From an uncultured Lachnospiraceae bacterium (GTDB lineage Bacteria > Bacillota_A > Clostridia > Lachnospirales > Lachnospiraceae), in contig USJM01000024.1 of assembly GCA_900555005.1 (NCBI GenBank), positions 1-14,984 on the forward strand: 14,984 nt of DNA, in the 5' to 3' direction. Within the stretch, counting starts at the first letter, position 1. Each line of letters starts with the position of its first letter. This document shows positions 1-9,062 of the stretch, piece by piece. The notes under the pieces are model-generated. The model was not told where the DNA came from. It did not search any database and saw only the letters and a list, made by a program, of their open reading frames with translations. A program made the position numbers and the translations under genes.

Positions 1-2
1 GC

Positions 3-50
3 CGGGAGCTCTGGCTCGGACTGAAACCGCTTGTTGATACCTGGAGGTGA
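3..50 (+). CDS. possible C-terminal tail of an upstream gene (partial)
   Basis: One frame is open from base 3 and ends at a TGA at 48-50. It reads RELWLGLKPLVDTWR, which has the look of a protein end and not random sequence. The stop lies inside the GGAGGTGAGG ribosome binding site of the next gene, as is usual in tightly packed operons. Given the neighbours, a polysaccharide-biosynthesis gene is likely, but 15 residues are too few to name a family. It could also be non-coding leader. Confidence 0.3.
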   Translation, partial: RELWLGLKPLVDTWR

Positions 51-51
51 G
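42..51 (+). promoter_or_regulatory. ribosome binding site of the sugar transferase
   Basis: The purine stretch GGAGGTGAGG lies just upstream of the TTG codon at 57. This strong Shine-Dalgarno match at suitable spacing is what supports the non-ATG start. Confidence 0.6.
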
Positions 52-56
52 GACGC

Positions 57-1457
57 TTGATCAAGGATAACCAGAAGTATTTCAACAGGCTGCAGGTTGT
101 GATTGACGCAGCGGTAACGGCTGTCAGTTATCTGTTTTCCTGGTGGATTCAGTTTACATTCTGGACGCCGAAGACGCAGGGACGGCTTTCATTTTCAACC
201 TACATGCTGGCGCTGGTCTTTGTAATTCCGGCGTATCTTCTCCTGTATGACGGATTCAGGCTCTATCAGCCGAGAAGAATATCCGGGAAACGGGTAGAGG
301 CCGGGAACATCTTCCTGGCCAATATGGTCGGACTTCTGATGTTCATCTTCTGTCTGTATGTCATTCGGCAGCAGGACTTCTCCAGACAGATGCTGTTTTT
401 GTTCACCGGGATTAATTTTCTGAGTCTGGTGATCGAGCGGAATGTCATTCGGACGATGCTGCACCGAATCCGCCGCAGGGGGATGAACCTCAAGCACATG
501 ATGATGGTGGGCTGCAGCGCGGCAGCTGAAGGATACATTGACCGGATCCGGCAGAATCCCCAGTGGGGGTATCAGGTTCACGGAATCCTCGATGATAACA
601 CGAAGAAGGGCAGTATGTACGATGGAGTGCCTGTCCTGGGCGGAACGGATGAGCTGGAACCTATTCTCTCCGAAAACAGCCTGGATGAAATCGCGATTAC
701 ACTGAGCCTTTCGGAATACTATAAGCTGAAGCGGATTGTGGCTGCATGTGAAAAGTCCGGTGTCCACACGCAGTTTGTTCCGGATTACACTGATATCATC
801 CCATCCAGACCGTACACGGAAGACCTCCTGGGGCTTCCGGTTGTGAATATCCGCTATGTGCCGCTCTCTGACACATTCAATGCGATGGTGAAGCGGCTGT
901 TTGACATTGTGGTGTCGATTCTTGCGATCATCCTGTTTTCTCCGGTGATGATCGGGACCGCTCTGGCTGTGAAGCTGACCTCAAAGGGACCGGTGATCTT
1001 CCGCCAGGAGCGCGTCGGCCTTCATAACCGCCCGTTCCAGATGTACAAGTTCCGTTCCATGGAGGTCCAGAATCCTGAGGAGGAGAAGAAGTGCTGGACG
1101 ACGCAGAATGATCCGAGAGTGACAAAGGTCGGGAGATTCATCAGGAAGACATCGCTGGATGAGTTCCCCCAGCTGTTCAACGTGCTCAAGGGAGACATGA
1201 GCCTGGTCGGACCAAGACCAGAACGGCCGCAATACGTGGAGAAGTTCCGGGAAGAAATTCCAAGGTATATGGTCAAACATCAGGTCCGCCCCGGGATGAC
1301 GGGCTGGGCACAGGTCAACGGATACCGGGGGAATACGTCCATACGAAAACGGATTGACTATGACATCTATTATATAGAACACTGGACGTTCGGACTGGAT
1401 ATCAAGATTCTGTTTCTGACAGTATTCAAGGGATTTGTCAACAAGAATGCATATTGA
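57..1457 (+). CDS. polyprenyl glycosylphosphotransferase (initiating sugar-phosphate transferase)
   Basis: A 466-residue membrane enzyme of the WcaJ/WbaP/CpsE type, which moves a sugar-1-phosphate from a nucleotide sugar onto undecaprenyl phosphate, the first step of exopolysaccharide or capsule assembly. Four hydrophobic segments lie at about residues 13-35, 48-68, 84-104 and 110-125. A soluble nucleotide-binding-like region follows (about 145-245), then a hydrophobic hairpin at about 278-300. The catalytic C-terminal domain shows MYKFRSM, the Asp-Glu pair in TSLDEFPQL, GDMSLVGPRPE and RPGMTGWAQVNGYRG, all typical of the bacterial sugar transferase domain. Length is normal for the family and the frame is intact. 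The start is TTG behind a strong ribosome binding site. The sugar specificity (glucose, galactose or other) cannot be read from the sequence. It is followed closely by an LCP ligase gene. Confidence 0.93.
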   Translation: MIKDNQKYFNRLQVVIDAAVTAVSYLFSWWIQFTFWTPKTQGRLSFSTYMLALVFVIPAYLLLYDGFRLYQPRRISGKRVEAGNIFLANMVGLLMFIFCLYVIRQQDFSRQMLFLFTGINFLSLVIERNVIRTMLHRIRRRGMNLKHMMMVGCSAAAEGYIDRIRQNPQWGYQVHGILDDNTKKGSMYDGVPVLGGTDELEPILSENSLDEIAITLSLSEYYKLKRIVAACEKSGVHTQFVPDYTDIIPSRPYTEDLLGLPVVNIRYVPLSDTFNAMVKRLFDIVVSILAIILFSPVMIGTALAVKLTSKGPVIFRQERVGLHNRPFQMYKFRSMEVQNPEEEKKCWTTQNDPRVTKVGRFIRKTSLDEFPQLFNVLKGDMSLVGPRPERPQYVEKFREEIPRYMVKHQVRPGMTGWAQVNGYRGNTSIRKRIDYDIYYIEHWTFGLDIKILFLTVFKGFVNKNAY

Positions 1458-1465
1458 GGGCTTAT

Positions 1466-3135
1466 ATGGCATACGGAAGAAATAATCGGGAGAAGGGCAT
1501 CCAATCAAACCGCGAAAGCGGGAGCAGATACCAGGATCGGAACAGCCGCCTGTATGAGGAGGAGCAGCCCTACAGCCGCAGGCGGGTTCGTCCAGACGTC
1601 AGGACGGGTACGGAGTGGGTGACAGCTATGACCGGCAGGAGGAATTCGGGAGACCGGAAGGATCCTGGCACTCAGAGCAGGCTGGATACCGCGGCCAGGA
1701 TGAGTGGGACGAAGACTTCTACGGGCAGAATGGGCAGGAGGATGAGGACAGGCCGGGAAGGAGGCAGTCTTCCCGGCCGCACAGGTGGGAAAACGATCCG
1801 TATGATGACCGCTACGAGGGCGGATACGAGAATTTCGACGAAGCCGATGGCCGGAAGGCCAGATATACAGCCCGCCGTCCGCAGCGCAGGACTGCAGAGG
1901 AAGATTCGGAGCCGGGACGGCGCAGCCGGCAGGATGTCTTTGAACCGATACAGGAACCGGTTCATCCGCGGAATGCCTATGGAACGGCACAGGAATCATC
2001 CCGTCTCCGGAATGCCTATGGAACGGCACAGGAATCATCCCGTCTCCGGGATGCCTATGGAACGGCGCAGGAACCATCCCGCCTCCGGGATGCTTATGGA
2101 ACTGCGCGGCAATCCGCTCACCCGTCAGGAAGCCGGAAGTCAAAAAAGAGAGGAAAAAGCCGTTTTATCGTGCGGCTTGTTCTTCTGATCATTCTTTCAG
2201 CTGTCCTGTTCGGTGTGTACCGGTTTTCCAGGCTGGACCGTGTCCATCTGGGGAATATCCTGAAGAATGAAGGCATCCAGACTCAAAAAGGCTACCAGAA
2301 CTTTGTGATTTACGGGGTTGACTCCAGAGAAGGACAATTGACGAAGGATTCCCACTCGGACACAATCGTGATCTGCAGCATCAATAAAAGCACGAAAGAC
2401 GTCAAGATGGTTTCCGTCTACCGGGATACTTACCTGGATAACACGAACGGAGAATTCCGAAAGGCGACAGAATGCTATTTCTTCGGGGGCCCCGAGCGCT
2501 CGATCAATATGCTGAACAAGAATCTGGATCTGGATATCTCAGACTATGTAGCAGTCAATTTCAACGCTGTTGTAAAGGCAGTTGATCTCATCGGCGGCGT
2601 GGAAATCAATGTCACAGAGGATGAACTGCCCTATATCAATGGGTATCAGACAGAGAACGCGCAGGTCACCGGAGCGCAGATTACGCCGGTGACTTCTGCC
2701 GGGTACCAGCATTTGAACGGGATTCAGGCACTGGCGTACTGCCGGATCCGCTATACATCTGGTGACGATTACAAACGGACGGAGCGGCAGCGGAATGTTC
2801 TGACGCAGATTTTTGAGATCGCGAAGAAGGAAGGCACCACGAAGATGCTTCAGGTCGCGGATGCAATGCTTCCTTACATTTCAACCAGTTTCTCAAACAC
2901 CGAAATCATGGGGCTTGTTTCGGAGATGTCAGGTCTGACGCTTGGCGATTCGACGGGCTTCCCGTTTGAGCAGCAGCCGGCAGACACCCCGGCAGGGGAC
3001 TGTGTGGTTCCAGTCAATCTGGCAGCCAATGTGAAGGAACTTCACGCCTTTCTGTTCGGGCAGAATGATTACACGCCGACATCGACGGTTCAGTCGATTT
3101 CGCAGCAGATTGTGACCAATACAGGTATCGGATGA
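1466..3135 (+). CDS. LytR-CpsA-Psr (LCP) family wall glycopolymer ligase, apparent frameshift near 1558-1614
   Basis: LCP proteins transfer undecaprenyl-linked glycopolymers onto peptidoglycan outside the membrane. The start is ATG at 1466 with GAGGG five bases upstream, just after the sugar transferase stop. The N-terminal part is a long charged cytoplasmic region rich in Arg, Glu, Tyr and Gly. It begins in one frame (MAYGRNNREKGIQ...) and continues in another (DSYDRQEEFGRPEG...), so one base seems to be missing, possibly in the G run at 1606-1608. Next come four 13-residue repeats, a basic-flanked membrane segment at about 2161-2220, and the LCP domain. The domain shows NFVIYGVDSRE, HSDTIVICSI, VSVYRDTYLD, GGPERSINMLN, DLIGGVEI and the Arg-rich YCRIRYTSGDDYKRTERQR that binds the pyrophosphate head group. 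With the base restored the protein is about 556 residues. A shorter start at GTG 1615 is possible but has no clear ribosome binding site. Confidence 0.9.
1972..2127 (+). repeat. 39-bp in-frame tandem repeat, about four copies
   Basis: Four consecutive 39-base units (1972, 2011, 2050, 2089) encode 13-residue repeats of the form NAYGTAQESSRLR. The first two units are nearly identical at base level, the third differs by a few bases and the fourth is diverged. The array lies in the cytoplasmic N-terminal region of the LCP protein, just before the membrane segment. Confidence 0.9.
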
Positions 3136-4092
3136 TGGAGAAGACAGTTGGGGTTGTGATTCCGGTCTTTTGCCCGGGGCAGCTTTTTCATGAGCTTCTG
3201 CGCCGGCTGGCCAGACAGACGCACATTCCTGAGGAAGTTGTGATCATCAATACGATTCCGGACCCGCGGAGGTGCGGAGCAGCACAGCAGACGGAGGCAG
3301 CAGAACTTGCGGAGGAGTTTCAGACTTCATTCCCGTCTCTGACGGTGCTGGAGGTCAGGCAGAAAGATTTCGGCCACGGGAGGACGAGAAATCTGGGAAT
3401 CGGGCATACCGACACCGAACTCGTGCTTTGCATGACACAGGATGCGCTTCCGAGAGACAGCAGCTGGTAGAGCGGCTGATACGCGCATTTGATGATCCGG
3501 CGGTTGCGGCAGCGTACGCGAGGCAGCTCCCGGGGAAAAGGAGCAGCGTGCTGGAGGCGGAAACCAGAATCTTTAATTATCCAGCCTCCTCTGCCATCAA
3601 ATCGGCTGAAGATCTGAACCGGCTTGGCATCAAGCGTTTTTCTGTTCTGATGTCTGTGCGATGTGGAGACGGTCTGTCTACGACCAGACTGGCGGCTTTG
3701 AGAAGGATGTCATCTTCAATGAAGACATGATTCTCGCGGGGAAAATGATTCAGAATGGCTACAGAATTGCCTATTGTGCAGACGCGCAGGTTTACCATGC
3801 ACATCACTACAGCGGGATCAGACAGCTTCACAGAAACTTCGACCTTGGTGTCTCACAGGCTGACTACCCGGAGATTTTCAATATGGCTTCGAGCAGCAAG
3901 GAAGGACTGCGGTTCGTCCGCCAGACGACGTCGGACCTGATCAGGAGCGGGCGAGGATATCTGATTCCTCAGTTTTTATGGCAGAGCGGCTGCAAATATG
4001 CGGGATATCAGCTGGGAAAAAGGTATCGGAAACTTCCGAAACGGCTTGTGAGCGTCCTCACAGACAGCCCGGCATACTGGGAACAGGAATAA
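3132..4092 (+). CDS. family 2 glycosyltransferase, rhamnosyltransferase-like, two apparent frameshifts
   Basis: It probably adds a sugar (rhamnose is the usual assignment for this subgroup) to a surface polysaccharide from a nucleotide-sugar donor. The N-terminus VGVVIPVFCPGQLFHELL is a GT-A nucleotide-binding strand and loop. DFGHGRTRNLG and CMTQDALP match the H-G-x-T-R-N and TQDA motifs of rhamnosyltransferases. Later parts read FFCSDVCAMWRRSVYDQTGGF, FNEDMILAGKM and a His pair in VYHAHHYS, as in this family. The reading frame breaks twice: near 3465-3467, where one more G gives SSWVERLIRAF, and in the T run at 3637-3641, where one more T gives KRFFCSDVC. Restored, the protein is about 320 residues, a normal length. 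The ATG overlaps the LCP stop (ATGA at 3132), so the two are translationally coupled. Confidence 0.87.
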
Positions 4093-4117
4093 TAGAACCT
4101 CCACACATTCTACACAA

Positions 4118-4126
4118 TGATATGGT
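4118..4126 (+). promoter_or_regulatory. possible extended -10 promoter before the HtrA-like gene
   Basis: The 81-base gap between the glycosyltransferase stop and the HtrA-like gene contains TGATATGGT, which fits an extended -10 element (TGnTATnnT), followed by TAGACTAAAA. No good -35 hexamer lies 16-18 bases upstream. A new transcription unit starting here would fit the change in gene function. It is a visual match only. Confidence 0.35.
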
Positions 4127-4173
4127 AGACTAAAACGATTGCCAACAATGAACCACACAAGGAGATGAGAGCG

Positions 4174-6280
4174 ATGAGCGACGGGATCCATGATGATAAA
4201 GACCAGGTTTCGGATGAACAGGGAAGAGATCCTTTCACAGATGAGCAGGAAGAAAAGCCATCGGGAGATCCGTTTTCAGTGACAGAGGATGCTGTCCAAG
4301 ATGCAGCGGAACCAGGGGCTCCGGAGGATGGAAGTCAGGCATCTGAAGGAGAAGGCCAGAAGACGGAAGACGGAAGTTCGGAGTCAGAAGACGGAAGTCA
4401 GACGCCGGGATCGTCTGCATCTGGCCTGGAGAGCGCCCATGGTGCTGGTGAGGAAGAGGAAAATCCATCGGCCTCACAGGCAGAAGACTCTGGCAAGACA
4501 CAGGAGCAGGCTGTGCAGGAGCCGCCAGAGGAACATGATTTTGACGATGAGCCGAAGTTTGATACCCAGACCGGGGAACCGCTCAGCAAGCCCAAGAGCA
4601 AGGTACCGGGGATTCTGCTGACCTTTGCAGTGACGGCAGGTGTCGTCGGGGCGATCTCGGCGGCGGTTTTCAATCGGGACAAGTGGAGGTCTGAAGGCAC
4701 GGAAGACCATGCGCAGGTTGAGACAGAAGCCCGCCTTCAGGTTGCGCAGGAGACGGAGGCGCAGGCGGACACGGAGCCATCATCTGAGAAAGCACCGCTG
4801 ATCACGCCGGCATCCGGATCGGGGGAGACAGAAGCTTCAGAGACAGAGCAGACAAATGCCGCCGAGACGGAGAAGGGTGCGCAGAAATCTGAGAAAAAGG
4901 GTGCGGAGTCAGAGGAAAGTCTGGCTGGAAAACTCGGAAAGAATGCAGTCTCGCTGAATACTTCCCTTGACGTGTCGGATGTGGCGGGGAGGCACTTCCT
5001 TCCGTGGTTTCCGTCACCAGCCATCGGTTGAGACGATTCAGAGTTTTTTCTATGGTGAGCAGCAGATCCAGACGAGCAATGTCGGATCCGGCATTGTGAT
5101 CGATGAGGATGACACATATTACTATATTGTGACAGACGCGTATCTGGCTGCTCAGGCGCAGAATATAACGGTTGGGTTCTCTGTTTCAGGCAGGAAGGGA
5201 GAACGAGCCACAGAGGCAGAGACGGAATCCGCTGTATCTGACACCGCCTCTTCAGAGACAGCCGGCACTCCTGAATCGGAGGATGACGGCAGCAGGCCGG
5301 TTCAGAATGGGGCAAAATCCCAGGCCGGTGATACGCTTGCGGATGCGGAACTGGTTGGAGCGGAGGCCGGGACGGAGCTGGCCGTACTTGCTGTGAAGAA
5401 ACAGGATGTTGGAGCCGAGGCGCAGGGTCAGATCCGGGTTGCCTCTTTTGGAGACTCTGACAGTCTGAAGATTGGCGAGCGGGTCGTAGCGATCGGCGAT
5501 TCTCTCGGGTACGGGCAGTCGGTCACGCAGGGAATCGTGTCCGCGCTTGGACGCACAATGAAGACAGCCTACAGCTCAAATGACTACATTCAGACAGACG
5601 CATCGATCAACTATGGCAATTACGGCGGAGCCCTTCTGAATCTTGATGGGGAAGTCGTCGGAATCAACGCCGGAAAGATCAATCAGGATGCAACTGAGCG
5701 GATGGGGTACGCGCTTCCGGCAAATGATGCGAAAACCGGAATCGGCCACATCCTGAGCGGCCGGGGAAGCGGCCGGTTCGGAGAAAGCGGAGAGAAGTCT
5801 GAACAGGCAGAGGCAAAGACATCCGAGACAGAGCAGAACAAAACGGAGAATACTGAGAATCAGGCAGAGACGGAGCAGACGGAGATCTCAGCACAGGAAC
5901 AGACGATTGGAAAACCATCCGATATCCTGAAGCGTGCTGAAGAGACGCAGTCGGAATCAGGATCCGGGGAATCTGAGAAAAAATCAGGGATGCTGGGTGT
6001 CCGAGTGGCGGACATTTCGGAGGAGAATCAGATTGTCTACCGGCTGCCGAAGGGCGTCTATGTTGCATCTGTGGAGGAGGGTTCCGGTGCCGAGAAGGCA
6101 GGTCTTTCTGCTGATGATGTGATCACAAAGATCGGGGATCAGAGTGTGGAGACAGTCGAGGATCTGAGAGACGCGCTGAAGGGGACGAAAGCAGGGGATA
6201 CGGTGAAAGTAACCTTCGTGCGCGCCGATAAGGACGGAAAATATGACCGTACATACTCTGCAAAGGTGATATTGGAATAA
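4174..6280 (+). CDS. membrane-anchored HtrA/DegP-like protein with PDZ domain, catalytic triad substituted; two apparent frameshifts
   Basis: HtrA proteins are surface proteases and chaperones for misfolded proteins. The start is ATG 4174, because the ATG at 4165 directly abuts the AAGGAG ribosome binding site. The first ~140 residues are very acidic, rich in Glu, Ser and Gln. One membrane segment follows at about residues 145-167, then an acidic extracellular linker, a trypsin-like fold (SVETIQSFFYGEQ, GSGIVID, ASFGDSDSLKIGERVVAIG, VTQGIVSALGR, IQTDASINYGNYGGALLN) and a C-terminal PDZ domain (about 5990-6277, MLGVRVADIS...). The usual His, Asp and Ser positions read Tyr (5141), Glu (5375) and Tyr (5621), so peptidase activity is doubtful. 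Two bases seem lost: a G in 4986-4989 and a C at 5021-5022. Restoring both gives ...AGEALPSVVSVTSPSVETIQ... and a protein of about 702 residues. The name htrA/degP would fit by fold only. Confidence 0.87.
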
Positions 6281-6316
6281 TCATCGTGACAGGTACACAG
6301 AAATCAGAGGAGCCGA

Positions 6317-7805
6317 ATGGAAGAGAAGGACGATAGCAAGGAGAATACAGCAGGCAGCGGCAGCAGAGACGAGGAGGGCGGACATAAGGAGAAGGTATGC
6401 TTTATCTGTCACCGGACCGAGAGCAAGGCAGGGAAGATGATTACGATTCCGGGCGGGATCACGGTATGCGCGGACTGCATGCAGCGTTCGTTTGACCAGA
6501 TGAACGACCCCAATATCCGGAATATGCTGAATCTGTCCAATCTCGGGAATCTGAGAAATTTCCCGGGCATGGGCATGATGGATCCCGGTCTTTCCGCAGA
6601 CCTTCAGGGAAGCATGAAAAAGGAGGAAGCGCGTACAAAGGACGCGGAAGCCGGGGAGAAGGCTCCGCAGGCGCGCTTTGACGTGCGCGAGCTGCCGGCC
6701 CCGCATAAAATAAAAGCAGCGCTCGATGAGTACGTGATCGGACAGGACTATGCCAAGAAGGTGATATCGGTTGCGGTATACAACCATTACAAGAGAGTCC
6801 GTACCAACACAAACTCAAAGGAAGCCATTGAGATCGAGAAATCCAATATGCTGATGATCGGTCCGACAGGCTGCGGAAAGACCTATCTTGTGAAGACGCT
6901 CTCCAGGCTCCTGGATGTGCCGCTGGCGATTGCCGATGCGACAGCGCTTACCGAGGCAGGCTACATTGGCGATGATGTCGAGAGTGTCCTGTCAAAGCTT
7001 CTGGCGGCAGCCGGCAACGACGTCGACAAGGCCCAGAGTGGAATTGTCTTCATTGACGAGATCGACAAAATCGCGAAAAAGCAGAACACCAATCAGCGCG
7101 ACGTCAGCGGGGAGTCGGTTCAGCAGGGCCTTCTGAAAATTCTGGAGGGTGCGGAAGTGGAAGTTCCGGTCGGCGCGATGAGCAAGAATGCGATGGTGCC
7201 GATGACGACCATCAACACACAGAACATTCTGTTTATCTGCGGAGGGGCATTTCCTGGACTGGAGGAGATCATTAAGAAACGGCTGGCGAAGGCCCCCCCC
7301 CTCGGCCTCCTCCATCGGCTATGGCGCTCAGTTGAGGGATGCATATGACAGCGATCCGGATATTCTGGCAAAGGTGACGCCCGGGGACCTGAAGGAGTAC
7401 GGGATGATTCCCGAGTTTATCGGCCGCCTGCCGATGATCTTCTCACTTCGCAGTCTGGACAGAGATATGCTGGTGCGGATCCTGAAGGAACCGAAGAATG
7501 CGATTCTGAAGCAGTATCAGAAACTGCTGGAGCTTGACGAGGTAAAGCTGGAGTTTGACGATGATGCCCTTTCATGCATTGCGGAAAAAGCGCTGAAAAG
7601 GGATACCGGTGCACGGGCGCTCCGGTCTGTCATCGAGGAAATGATGCTTGACATCATGTATGAGGTTCCGAAGGACGATGAGATCGGTGCAGTCCGGATT
7701 ACGCGTGCCTATATCGAACACAAGGGCGGACCGGTCATTACCCTCAGGCAGAGTCAGCCAAGGCTGCCGCGTGTGGAGGAAAGCACGGGGCGCAGCCAGT
7801 CATAA
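6317..7805 (+). CDS. clpX: ATP-dependent Clp protease ATP-binding subunit ClpX (variant form), apparent frameshift in C9 run
   Basis: ClpX is a hexameric AAA+ unfoldase that feeds substrates to ClpP in the cytosol. A four-Cys zinc-binding domain is present (C28, C31, C51, C54), then a linker rich in Asn, Leu, Gly and Met, then the AAA+ module. Visible motifs are Walker A GPTGCGKT (182-189), pore-loop AGYIGDDVE, Walker [37 protein letters not shown], and sensor-2 region TGARALRS. The ClpP-docking loop reads IGY where IGF is usual. The frame breaks at the C9 run 7293-7301: removing one C joins [10 protein letters not shown] to [16 protein letters not shown]. The repaired protein is about 495 residues, longer than the usual 410-430 because of the N-terminal extension and linker. 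AGAGGAG precedes the ATG; the gene lies 36 bases after the HtrA-like gene. No clpP is in the window. Confidence 0.92.
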
Positions 7806-7871
7806 GCTCCGAGTCCGGGAAGGGCGGACGAGGCCGGATGGGCACAGAACGGGAGAGGAGTTACAGAGAAT

Positions 7872-9049
7872 ATGAGCAGCAGTGATACACATAACATGGA
7901 GCAGCAGTTTCTCAAGACGCTGAGGGAGATTCTTGCAGAAGCAAAGAAAAACAAGAATACCATTGAGGAAGAGGAAATTATCAAGGCGTTCGACCTTTTG
8001 CGCTGAATGAAGAACAGACAGACCACATCTATCAGACACTGGAAGAGCAGAATATCGATGTGATCCGGGGCAAGATGCCGGATGAGGGAGGGCAGGATGT
8101 CGATGAGGATGACAGCCTTCTGATTGAAACCGGTGATGATGACGAGGTCAATATGGAGGAGGCCGAGGTCGAGGAGGCGGAGGCCGGACAGCTGGATGAC
8201 ACGGATGTCCTGGACGGTGTTTCGACTGAGGACCCTGTGCGCATGTATCTCAAGGAGATCGGGAATGTTCCGCTGCTCACCAGTGAGCAGGAGGTTCGCC
8301 TGGCAAAGCTTGTGGAACAGGGAGACCAGGATGCCAAAAATCAGCTGACGGAAGCCAACCTGAGACTGGTGGTTTCGATCGCGAAGAAGTATGTCGGACG
8401 TGGAATGCCGTTTCTGGATCTGATCCAGGAGGGCAACATGGGACTGATGAAGGCTGTCGATAAATTCGACTATACGAAGGGGTACAAGTTCTCAACGTAT
8501 GCAACATGGTGGATCCGGCAGGCCATCACGCGCGGAATTGCAGACACAGGACGGACCATTCGTGTACCGGTCCACATGGTTGAGACGATCAATAAAACGC
8601 TCCGCATGTCGAGACAGCTTCTCCAGGAGCTCGGGCGGGAACCCACGCCTGCGGAGGTCGCGGACAAGCTTGGGGTCCCGGAGTCCAGGGTAAGGGAGGT
8701 TCTGAAGATTTCCAGGGATCCGGTGTCGCTTGACACGCCGATCGGCGAGGAGGATGATTCCCATCTGGGCGACTTTATCGAGGATGACACAGCGCTCTCC
8801 CCGGCAGACTCTGCGACCTTCAGCATGCTCAGGGAAGAGCTGAACAATGCGCTCAGCTCGCTGACATCCAGAGAGCGGGAGGTTGTGACGCTTCGCTTCG
8901 GACTGGAGGATGGTCGTGCCAGGACGCTGGAGGAGGTCGGAAGAGAATTCAATGTCACGAGGGAGAGAATCCGCCAGATCGAGGCAAAGGCACTCAGAAA
9001 GCTGAGGCACCCCTCCAGATCCAAGCGGCTGAAGGACTTTCTGAGCTGA
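7872..9049 (+). CDS. rpoD: RNA polymerase primary sigma factor RpoD (SigA), apparent frameshift at 7994-7999
   Basis: The housekeeping sigma factor, which directs RNA polymerase to -35/-10 promoters. The start is ATG 7872 with GAGAGGAG upstream. The N-terminal region 1.1 reads [20 protein letters not shown] and breaks at FDLLR, a TGA at 8004-8006. Adding one C or T in CCTTTT (7994-7999) gives [26 protein letters not shown] and joins the rest. An acidic stretch follows, then region 1.2 ([11 protein letters not shown]), region 2 ([54 protein letters not shown]), region 3 ([35 protein letters not shown]) and region 4 with its helix-turn-helix ([33 protein letters not shown]). Repaired length is about 392 residues, normal for a clostridial SigA. 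A shorter GTG start at 8060 would lose region 1.1 and is unlikely to be real. dnaG, a frequent neighbour, is not upstream. Confidence 0.95.
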
Positions 9050-9062
9050 CGAGGACAAAGCA

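Noticed and set aside
1454..2188. A 244-codon plus-strand open frame that spans the start of the LCP gene
   Set aside because: Only its first ~50 codons look real, as the N-terminus of the LCP protein; beyond the frame break it reads the LCP repeats out of frame (MPMERHRNHP-type repeats).
7806..7871. Possible promoter or short gene between clpX and rpoD
   Set aside because: No convincing -35/-10 pair was seen, and the only short frame (from the ATG near 7838) ends quickly and overlaps the rpoD ribosome binding site.
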